From the NCBI RefSeq assembly GCF_028206795.1, contig NZ_JAQLFJ010000015.1:1-40657 (forward strand): a stretch of DNA of 40,657 nt, in the 5' to 3' direction. Shown here in pieces: positions 34,393 through 40,657 of this stretch. The notes under the pieces were generated by a model. That model made no database searches. It worked only from the letters and a program-made list of their open reading frames with translations, and was not told the DNA's origin. Each line of letters begins with the position of its first letter. The first letter of the stretch is position 1. Made by a program: the position numbers and the translations under genes. This DNA is from Collinsella aerofaciens. Its GTDB lineage: Bacteria > Actinomycetota > Coriobacteriia > Coriobacteriales > Coriobacteriaceae.

Positions 34393-35705
34393 CCCGCATC
34401 ACCCCGTCCCCGCTCAAGGGCACCGTTCCCGCCATCGCGTCCAAGTCGATGGCGCATCGCCTCATCATCTGCGCCGCGCTCGCCAACGGCGAGACACACG
34501 TCACCTGCAACACCACCTGCGCCGACATCGAGGCTACGGTGCGTTGCCTTACGGCCCTGGGTGCTCGCATCGAGACCGTCGAGGACGGCTTCCAGGTCCA
34601 CCCCACCATGAAGAGTATTGAGTTTGGCCTGCTCAAGGCGCTTGCCGGCGGTACGCTCGACTGCGGCGAGAGCGGCTCCACGCTGCGCTTTATGTTGCCC
34701 GTCGCCTGCGCGCTGGGCGCAGAAGCAACTTTTGTGGGCCAGGGACGCTTGGGCGCTCGCCCGCTCTCCCCGCTCTCGGACGAGATCATCGCCGCCGGCT
34801 GCGACCTGCAGGGTCTGGGCGATTTTCCGCTCAAGACGAGCGGACGCATGCGCCCGGGCACCTTTGTGCTTCCGGGCAACGTGAGCTCGCAGTATATCTC
34901 CGGCCTGCTGCTGGCAGCCCCGCTGCTGGCCCAGCCCTCCTGCGTGCAGGTATGCGGCCTTATCGAGAGCCGCCCCTACATCAACCTGACGATCCAGGCC
35001 ATGAAGGCCTTTGGCGTCGAGGTCAACGTCGAGCGTATTCCGGCCAAGGACGGCCAGCCCGAGGTCACGAACTTCCGCGTAAACAGTGGCTCGTACCGCA
35101 CGCCCGGCAGCGTAGCCGTCGAGGGCGACTGGTCCAACGCCGCCTTTTGGCTGTGCGCCGGTGCCATCGGCAACGACCCCATCACCGTCGAGGGCGTGTC
35201 GCTGAGCTCCGCACAGGGCGACCGCAACGTGCTTGCCGCGCTCTCGCGCTTTGGCGCCCGCATCGTGCGCTCCACCAACGCCGCCACGGTGCAGTCCGAC
35301 AAGCTCGCCGGCTTTGAGATGAGTGCCCACGACATTCCCGACCTGGTGCCCGTTATCTCTGCCGTGGCCTCGCTGGCGCAGGGCCGCACCTTTATCCGCG
35401 ATTGCGCACGCCTACGCATCAAGGAATCCGATCGCTTGGTCACCACCACCCGTGAGCTCACTGCGCTGGGCGCGCAGGTGCGCATTGCCGGTGACGACCT
35501 CATCATCAAGGGTGTCGATGCCTTCACCGGCGGCGAGGTCGATTCGCACAACGACCACCGTATCGCCATGATGGCCGCCATTGCCGCGAGCCGTGCCACC
35601 GGCGAGGTCGTGATTCACGGCGCCGAGGCGGTCAACAAGTCCTATCCCGATTTCTTTGACCACTACCGCCTGCTGGGCGGCAAGGTCACGCTCGAGGAGG
35701 AATAG
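34386..35705 (+). CDS. aroA: 3-phosphoshikimate 1-carboxyvinyltransferase (EPSP synthase)
   Basis: Sixth shikimate step: transfers enolpyruvyl from PEP to shikimate 3-phosphate. The 439-aa protein has the substrate motif KSMAHR (20-25), GESGSTLRF (93-101) in place of the LGNAGT motif of class I enzymes, and the catalytic-face sequences IKESDRL and NDHRIAM near the C terminus. The GESGST form resembles the variant seen in some Gram-positive bacteria. The ATG overlaps the aroB stop region, with AAGGGAG upstream. Confidence 0.95.
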   Translation: MLARITPSPLKGTVPAIASKSMAHRLIICAALANGETHVTCNTTCADIEATVRCLTALGARIETVEDGFQVHPTMKSIEFGLLKALAGGTLDCGESGSTLRFMLPVACALGAEATFVGQGRLGARPLSPLSDEIIAAGCDLQGLGDFPLKTSGRMRPGTFVLPGNVSSQYISGLLLAAPLLAQPSCVQVCGLIESRPYINLTIQAMKAFGVEVNVERIPAKDGQPEVTNFRVNSGSYRTPGSVAVEGDWSNAAFWLCAGAIGNDPITVEGVSLSSAQGDRNVLAALSRFGARIVRSTNAATVQSDKLAGFEMSAHDIPDLVPVISAVASLAQGRTFIRDCARLRIKESDRLVTTTRELTALGAQVRIAGDDLIIKGVDAFTGGEVDSHNDHRIAMMAAIAASRATGEVVIHGAEAVNKSYPDFFDHYRLLGGKVTLEEE

Positions 35706-35706
35706 C

Positions 35707-36804
35707 ATGTCCTCGACCTTTGGCAACGTTTTGCACGTAAGCATCTTTGGCCAGTCACATTCCCCCGCCATCGGCTGCTCGCTCGACGGCATCCCCGCCG
35801 GTATCGCTGTTGACCAGGAGCAACTGCAGGCCTTTTTGGACCGTCGTGCACCCGGCCGCGACGAGACCGCGACCAAGCGCCGCGAGGCCGATACTGCGCA
35901 TATCATTGCCGGTGTGGTCGATGGACACACCACCGGCGCACCCATCGCCGCGATTATCGAGAACACCAACACGCGCTCCAAGGACTATTCCGAGCTGCGC
36001 CGCAAACCCCGTCCGGGACATGCGGACTTCCCTGCGCGCGTGAAGTATCACAACATGCACGATGTCGCCGGTGGGGGGCATTTCTCCGGCCGCCTGACGG
36101 CCCCCTTGTGCATCGCCGGCGGCATCGCGCTGCAGGCACTAGAGGCCCGCGGCATTAAGGTCATGGCGCACGTGGCGCAGATCGGCGGCATCTCCGACCT
36201 GCCCATGGACGACATGGTCTACCGCGAGGCCGACCGCAAGGCGATCCTTACGAACGATCTGCCGTGCATTGACGCCGCCGCAGCCGGCCGCATGCGCGAG
36301 GAAATCCTAGCCGCGCGCGACGAACTCGACAGCATCGGCGGCATCGTGGAGTGCGGCATTTACGGGCTTCCCACGGGCATCGGCGACCCCATGTTCGATG
36401 GCATCGAGAACCGCATCGCGCAGATCGCGTTTGGCATTCCCGCCGTAAAGGGCGTGGAGTTTGGCATGGGCTTTGCCGTGGCCGCCATGCGCGGCAGCGA
36501 GAACAACGATCCGTATCGCATCGATGTCGAGACCGGCGAGATCGAGGTCGAGTCCAATAACGCCGGCGGCATCCTAGGCGGTATTTCGACCGGCGCGCCC
36601 GTCATGTGGCGCATGGCCGTAAAGCCGACTCCCTCCATTGGCCGCGAGCAGCAGACCGTGGACATGGACGTCATGGAAAATGCCGAGCTCTCGGTCCACG
36701 GCCGTCACGATCCCTGCATCGTCCCGCGCGCCGTCCCCGTAGCCGAGGCAGCCGCCGCCCTCGCGATTTGGGACTCCCTCCTCGAAGACGCAGGCCAGCG
36801 CTAA
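35707..36804 (+). CDS. aroC: Chorismate synthase
   Basis: Seventh step: FMN-dependent elimination of phosphate from EPSP to give chorismate. The 365-aa protein begins FGNVLHVSIFGQSHSPAIG, then has RRKPRPGHADF and DVAGGGHFSGRLTAPLC, the conserved flavin/substrate loops in the HFSGR variant. I start at the ATG one base after the aroA stop, with GAGGAGG six bases upstream; the longer in-frame start inside aroA is not credible. Confidence 0.95.
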   Translation: MSSTFGNVLHVSIFGQSHSPAIGCSLDGIPAGIAVDQEQLQAFLDRRAPGRDETATKRREADTAHIIAGVVDGHTTGAPIAAIIENTNTRSKDYSELRRKPRPGHADFPARVKYHNMHDVAGGGHFSGRLTAPLCIAGGIALQALEARGIKVMAHVAQIGGISDLPMDDMVYREADRKAILTNDLPCIDAAAAGRMREEILAARDELDSIGGIVECGIYGLPTGIGDPMFDGIENRIAQIAFGIPAVKGVEFGMGFAVAAMRGSENNDPYRIDVETGEIEVESNNAGGILGGISTGAPVMWRMAVKPTPSIGREQQTVDMDVMENAELSVHGRHDPCIVPRAVPVAEAAAALAIWDSLLEDAGQR

Positions 36805-36812
36805 AAATCTCC

Positions 36813-36832
36813 GGGGGCCAACTCCGGCCCCC
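36813..36832. repeat. GC-rich hairpin between aroC and pheA
   Basis: GGGGGCC-aactcc-GGCCCCC, a perfect 7-bp stem. There is no T-run on the plus strand, so it is more likely an mRNA processing or stability element than a terminator. On the minus strand it is followed at a distance by ATTTTT. Confidence 0.5.
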
Positions 36833-36858
36833 ACGCCCACCCAGTGAAAGGGGTCCCA

Positions 36859-38004
36859 ATGGACCTTGCTGACATCCGCCAGACCATCGATGGCATCGAC
36901 ACCACGCTCCTCAACAGTTTTGTCGAACGCATGGACATTGCCACCGAGGTCGCCAAGTCAAAAATCGAGATGGGCAAGACCGTCTTCGACCCCGCCCGCG
37001 AGCGCTCCAAACTCAACAACCTTGCCGGCCGCGCGCCCGAGCGCTACGAGGCGCAGACCATCACGCTGTTCCGCCTCCTCATGAGCATGAGCAAGGCCGA
37101 GCAGCAGCGCTATATCAACGAACTCAAGGGCATCACGGTCTCGCAAAAGGCCCATGCCACTGCCGAAGCCTTCGATACGCCCTTCCCCCAGACTGCCAGC
37201 GTCGCCTGCCAGGGCGTTGAGGGCGCCTACAGCCAGATCGCCGCGTGCAAGCTCTTCGACGTGCCCGATATCGCATTCTTCGAGACCTTCGAAGGTGTCA
37301 TGCGCGCTGTGCGCGACGGATTCTGCGAGTTTGGCGTACTGCCCATCGAAAACTCCACCGCAGGCTCGGTCAACGCCGTCTACGACCTGCTCGCGCAGTT
37401 CGACTTCCACATCGTGCGCTCGCTGCGCCTCAAGATCGATCACAACCTGCTCGTCAAACCCGGCACCAAGCTGCAGGATGTTCGTGAGGTCTACAGCCAC
37501 GGTCAGGCCATCGCGCAATGCGCCGGCTTTATCGATGCGCACGGCCTGCACGCCACCAAGTATCTCAACACGGCTATGTCGGCCGAGATGGTCGCCAACT
37601 CCGAGCGCACCGACGTCGCCGCCATCGCCTCGCGCAGTTGCGCGACGCTCTACGGCCTGGAGGTGCTGGAGCCCAACATTCAGGACTCGGACAACAACTA
37701 CACGCGCTTCGTCGTCATCAGTCGCGAGCCCCGTGTCTACCCCGGCGCCAACCGTACCTCGCTCATGATCACCACGGCCAACGAGCCGGGCGCCCTCTAC
37801 CGCGTGCTCGAGCGCTTCTACGCACTCAACATCAATCTCATCAAGCTCGAGAGCCGCCCCATCCCCAGCCGCGACTTTGAGTTTATGTTCTACTTTGATC
37901 TGGACTGCCCCTTTGGCAGCAAGGCCCTCGACGACCTGCTCGATTCTATCGACGACGTGTGCGAGAGCTTCACCTACTTTGGCAGCTACACGGAGGTGCT
38001 CTAG
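36859..38004 (+). CDS. pheA: Chorismate mutase / prephenate dehydratase (P-protein)
   Basis: Converts chorismate to prephenate and on to phenylpyruvate, toward phenylalanine. The 381-aa protein has three domains: an AroQ-type chorismate mutase (about 1-90, IRQTIDGIDTTLL, with Arg and Lys of the active site in ERM, KSK and ARERSK), the dehydratase (about 110-290, with GVLPIENSTAGSV and the catalytic Thr-Arg-Phe at 282-284), and a C-terminal ACT domain (from about 300) with ESRP at 331-334, the phenylalanine-sensing loop. So feedback inhibition by Phe is expected. The ATG follows AAAGGGG; its mutase probably also supplies prephenate for tyrA, which lacks one. Confidence 0.95.
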   Translation: MDLADIRQTIDGIDTTLLNSFVERMDIATEVAKSKIEMGKTVFDPARERSKLNNLAGRAPERYEAQTITLFRLLMSMSKAEQQRYINELKGITVSQKAHATAEAFDTPFPQTASVACQGVEGAYSQIAACKLFDVPDIAFFETFEGVMRAVRDGFCEFGVLPIENSTAGSVNAVYDLLAQFDFHIVRSLRLKIDHNLLVKPGTKLQDVREVYSHGQAIAQCAGFIDAHGLHATKYLNTAMSAEMVANSERTDVAAIASRSCATLYGLEVLEPNIQDSDNNYTRFVVISREPRVYPGANRTSLMITTANEPGALYRVLERFYALNINLIKLESRPIPSRDFEFMFYFDLDCPFGSKALDDLLDSIDDVCESFTYFGSYTEVL

Positions 38005-39255
38005 ATGACCGATACCGCCGCAACCCGCCCCTACGGAGTGCTGGGCCGCGTGCTGGGCCACAGCTACACCCCGACCATCTACAAAGAGGTCGCTGGGCTC
38101 GATTACGTGCGATTTGAGCGCGAGCCCGAGGATCTTGAGGCTTTTATGACGGGTAACGAATGGGAAGGCACCAACGTGACCATCCCCTACAAACGCGCCG
38201 TCATGGAATACCTGGACGAGCTGAGCCCGCTCGCCGAGCGCATGGGCAACGTCAACACCATCACGCGCCTGCCCGACGGCCGCCTACGCGGCGACAACAC
38301 CGACTACTTCGGTTTTCAGTGCCTTGTCGAGGAGCTGGGCGTAGAGGTTGCCGGCAAGAAGGTCCTCGTGCTCGGTGCCACCGGTGGCGCCGGCACCACG
38401 GCGAGCATGGTACTCGGTGACCTGGGCGCCGTCGTCGTACCCGTGGGTCGTACGAGCGAGGTCAATTACGACAACATCGCGCAGCAATCTTATGCGGCAC
38501 TGCTCGTCAACTGCACACCCGCCGGCATGTTCCCCCACTGCCCCGACGCGCCTTGTACGCTCGAAGGGCTAGATGCGCTCGAAGGCGTTATCGACATTGT
38601 CTACAACCCCGCTCGCACGGGCCTGATGCTCGAGGCCGAGCGCCGCGGCATCCCCTGCATCGGTGGTCTGCTCATGCTTGTGGCACAGGCGGCGCAGGCC
38701 GTTGAGCGCTATACCGGCCAGGTCACCCCACGCAAGCGCATCTTGGACATAACGGAGCGTCTGTCCCGCCGCGAGCAAAACATTGCCCTGATCGGCATGC
38801 CGGGTTCGGGCAAGACCCGCGTGGGCGAGCAGATCGCCCTGCTCACGGGTCGCGAGCACATCGACTTGGATCACGCGCTCGAGGAGCGTCTGGGCATGCC
38901 CTGTGCCGACTTTATCGTCGAGCGCGGCGAGGTGGCCTTCCGCAAGCAGGAGACGGCGGCTCTGTCCGACATCTCCAAGCGCAGCGGCCTGGTGCTCTCC
39001 ACCGGCGGCGGCGTGGTAACGCGCGACGAGAACTACCCGCTGCTGCACCAGAACAGCCAGATCGTGATGCTCAACCGTAAGCTCGATGAGCTCGCACACA
39101 AGGGCCGCCCCATCACCGCACGCGACGGCATCGATAAGCTGGCTGAACAGCGCATGCCACACTACCGCGCCTGGGCCGACTACATCATCGACTCACGCGA
39201 CTGCGCCGCCAACACCGCGGCCGCCGTCCTCGACGCCCTTCCACCAGCCCTCTAG
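38005..39255 (+). CDS. aroE/aroK: Fused shikimate dehydrogenase - shikimate kinase
   Basis: Covers shikimate steps four and five in one polypeptide: reduction of 3-dehydroshikimate to shikimate, then phosphorylation at the 3-OH. The 416-aa protein has an AroE half (about 1-245) with the substrate serine region HSYTP (SxT in place of SxS), catalytic Lys63 in NVTIPYK, NTD at 98-100 and nucleotide loop GATGGAG (124-130); and an AroK half (about 257-416) with Walker A GMPGSGKT (264-271), IDLD (286-289), FRKQE with Arg313, and STGGGVV. The linker is only about 12 residues. The ATG follows the pheA TAG directly, with GGAGGTG upstream. Confidence 0.94.
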   Translation: MTDTAATRPYGVLGRVLGHSYTPTIYKEVAGLDYVRFEREPEDLEAFMTGNEWEGTNVTIPYKRAVMEYLDELSPLAERMGNVNTITRLPDGRLRGDNTDYFGFQCLVEELGVEVAGKKVLVLGATGGAGTTASMVLGDLGAVVVPVGRTSEVNYDNIAQQSYAALLVNCTPAGMFPHCPDAPCTLEGLDALEGVIDIVYNPARTGLMLEAERRGIPCIGGLLMLVAQAAQAVERYTGQVTPRKRILDITERLSRREQNIALIGMPGSGKTRVGEQIALLTGREHIDLDHALEERLGMPCADFIVERGEVAFRKQETAALSDISKRSGLVLSTGGGVVTRDENYPLLHQNSQIVMLNRKLDELAHKGRPITARDGIDKLAEQRMPHYRAWADYIIDSRDCAANTAAAVLDALPPAL

Positions 39256-39257
39256 CA

Positions 39258-39298
39258 AAAACCACCACAAAGGGGACAGGTACCTTTGTGGTGGTTTT
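39258..39298. terminator. Long palindrome between aroE/aroK and aroQ
   Basis: A perfect 16-bp stem (39258-39273 with 39283-39298, AAAACCACCACAAAGG and its complement) around the 9-nt loop GGACAGGTA. It ends TTTT on the plus strand and begins AAAA, so it could terminate in both directions. Only 42 bp separate it from aroQ and no promoter is apparent there. The AGGGGACAGGTACCTT core looks like repeat-family palindromes; an inserted REP-like element is an alternative reading. Confidence 0.75.
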
Positions 39299-39340
39299 CC
39301 GTTCCGCCTCTCCGCCCGCCCAACCGCAAAGGAAGCAACC

Positions 39341-39778
39341 ATGAAAGTACTCGTCATCAACGGCCCCAACCTCAACATGCTCGGCATTCGCGAGCCGGGC
39401 ATCTATGGTAGTGACAACTACGACCGCTTAGTGCAGATCTGCCAGGAAGCGGGCACCGCACAGGGCTTCGACGAGGTCGAGGTTTTCCAGTCCAACCACG
39501 AGGGCAGCATCGTTGACAAGATCCAGGAGGCCTACGGCAAGGTCGACGGTATCGTCATCAACCCGGCGGCTTACACGCACACGAGCGTCGCGATCCTCGA
39601 CGCCCTCAAGGCCGTCGCCATCCCTGCCGTCGAGGTCCACATCAGTGCCGTCGAGACACGCGAGGACTTCCGCCAGGTGAGCTATGCACGCCTAGCCTGC
39701 TTCGCCACCATCACCGGCGAAGGCCTCCAAGGCTACGCCCACGCGTTGGAGCTGCTGAAAAAGCATCTCGAAAAGTAA
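39341..39778 (+). CDS. aroQ: 3-dehydroquinate dehydratase, type II
   Basis: Third shikimate step: dehydrates 3-dehydroquinate to 3-dehydroshikimate. The 145-aa product is the dodecameric type II enzyme, with INGPNLNMLGIREPGIYG (active-site Tyr22 and the mobile lid), SNHEGSIVDKI, NPAAYTHTSVA and catalytic His in VEVHISAVETRE. The last reads HISA where HISN is most common. AAAGGAAG precedes the ATG. It supplies the one pathway step missing from the seven upstream genes but lies beyond the palindrome. Confidence 0.95.
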   Translation: MKVLVINGPNLNMLGIREPGIYGSDNYDRLVQICQEAGTAQGFDEVEVFQSNHEGSIVDKIQEAYGKVDGIVINPAAYTHTSVAILDALKAVAIPAVEVHISAVETREDFRQVSYARLACFATITGEGLQGYAHALELLKKHLEK

Positions 39779-39804
39779 GCCTGCAACACTACCGAATAAA
39801 TGAC

Positions 39805-39838
39805 AGCGGGGAGAACCAACTTGGTCCTCCCCGCTTTT
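39805..39838. terminator. Terminator after aroQ
   Basis: AGCGGGGAG/CTCCCCGCT (9 bp) with an inner ACCA/TGGT, followed by TTTTAAT on the plus strand. It separates the converging aroQ and acyltransferase-like genes. Confidence 0.85.
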
Positions 39839-39840
39839 AA

Positions 39841-40590
39841 TTACGCCTTCTTGATCACGTACGCCAACCCTATGTCGCACCCGCAGCGCACAATCGACGC
39901 AAAGAGCCATGGCACTGGCAGCGTCATAAGCAGCGGCATCGTCTGCCAAGGAATAAACCAATCGACCGCATGGATTGCAAAGATGGCAAGACTGGCCTGT
40001 CCGCAGAACACGAGCGCTTGTTCAAAGGACCCCAAAACCGGCACGTCTTTCAACTTCTCCAGCGCCATGGAAACCCAGCACACGAAATAGCTGCCGGCAA
40101 GAGCGGCAACTGTCGCAACCACAAACCCATCCACGCGGCGGCTCGAAAGCTCAAGCCCACTCAGCGCGGCAAGGACAAGCCAAGCGACACCGGCTCCAAT
40201 AAACAGCAGGGGCTTGCTCACGCTCGGCTCGAGCCCCCTTTGGCGCGCCGTATAGCCAATCCACATCAGCAAGACGATGTAGCAGCTCAGATCCAAATCG
40301 AGTGGCAGGTAAACACCAAAATAGCGAGACACGCTCAAACCGCAAAAGGCAATCGCGGCACAGACAACGCCCTGCCAAACAACCCCAATCCCGCCGCGAT
40401 CAAACAGCCGCACAAGCGCATTAAACAACAGGCGCGACGTAAACAGCGCCGCCAAAAACCATGCCATGCCAACGGCGGTAACGCCAAGCCCAGGCACATC
40501 AACGCCCGAGGCAAACACAAGCGTCTTAAGCCCCGCAACCAGCGTACCGCTCGTCAAAGGAGCGCCGCTCATCAAGAACGGGTGACGCAT
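39841..40590 (-). pseudogene. Acyltransferase-3-like membrane protein, apparently N-terminally truncated
   Basis: The 249-aa product has about seven hydrophobic helices and resembles the C-terminal part of acyltransferase-3/O-acetylase proteins (WFLAALFTSRLLFNAL, then ARQRGLEPSVSKPLLFIGAG, and SLAIFAIHAVDWFIPW). The expected N-terminal helix pair with its catalytic His is missing. In the same frame a TGA lies about 50 bp upstream of the ATG, so this frame cannot be extended. A neighbouring frame just upstream (40572-40652) reads ARAVFRYAVVNLRKK, which would fit the missing part, suggesting a frameshift; however, that frame itself opens after a TAG near the window edge. A short intact gene remains possible. 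Confidence 0.5.
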
Positions 40591-40657
40591 AATTTCTTTC
40601 GCAAATTGACAACCGCATAGCGGAACACGGCCCGCGCCCCGTCATATGATTTCTAGC

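Noticed and set aside
39086..39340. N-terminal extension of aroQ reading back into aroK
   Set aside because: It overlaps a real gene and the palindrome, and encodes low-complexity Pro/Thr/Ser sequence; the start at 39341 has a ribosome site and begins the conserved fold.

Overview
The window is GC-rich, tightly packed bacterial chromosome with short intergenic gaps, many 1-4 bp gene overlaps, frequent TTG starts and strong AGGAGG-type ribosome binding sites. The gene set and order point to a coriobacterial actinobacterium; a Collinsella-like gut organism is my best guess, from recognition rather than a search. It is core chromosome: I see no insertion sequence, prophage, CRISPR array or plasmid gene.

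Layout. From 156 to 9675 the minus strand carries one long chain: rpsP-khpA-rimM-trmD-lepB-glyQ-glyS-ppsR-ppdK (ribosomal protein S16, ribosome and tRNA maturation factors, signal peptidase, glycyl-tRNA synthetase, and pyruvate phosphate dikinase with its regulator). dinB (9877-11130) is the only plus-strand gene in the left three quarters and meets the next block at a shared hairpin. From 11229 to 24903 (minus) lies mreB-mreC-mreD-mrdA-rodA, then a DUF697-like gene, a radical-SAM pair, rplU-rpmA and obgE-nadD-yqeK-rsfS: cell elongation machinery followed by ribosome assembly factors. A strong promoter precedes rplU and an intrinsic terminator lies between rpmA and obgE.

From 25019 to 31101 (minus) are a TPR membrane protein, a cyclophilin, a zinc-ribbon membrane protein, a CtpE-like P-type ATPase and tRNA-Arg(CCG). 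The strand then switches. From 31306 to 39778 (plus) an aromatic amino acid cluster carries aroF-tyrA-aroB-aroA-aroC-pheA-aroE/aroK(fused)-aroQ: all seven shikimate steps to chorismate plus the committed steps to prephenate, phenylpyruvate and hydroxyphenylpyruvate. The right edge holds an apparently N-terminally truncated acyltransferase-like membrane gene on the minus strand.

Most interesting signals: a terminator hairpin inside a possible leaderless Tyr/Phe-containing leader peptide just before aroF; a dyad filling a 19-bp promoter spacer upstream of ppdK, with four TTTACC boxes downstream; a DUF697-type protein that looks like a degenerate GTPase inside the rod-shape cluster; the AroE-AroK fusion; and a long palindrome separating aroQ from its operon. 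No wholly new system is demonstrated; these are candidates.
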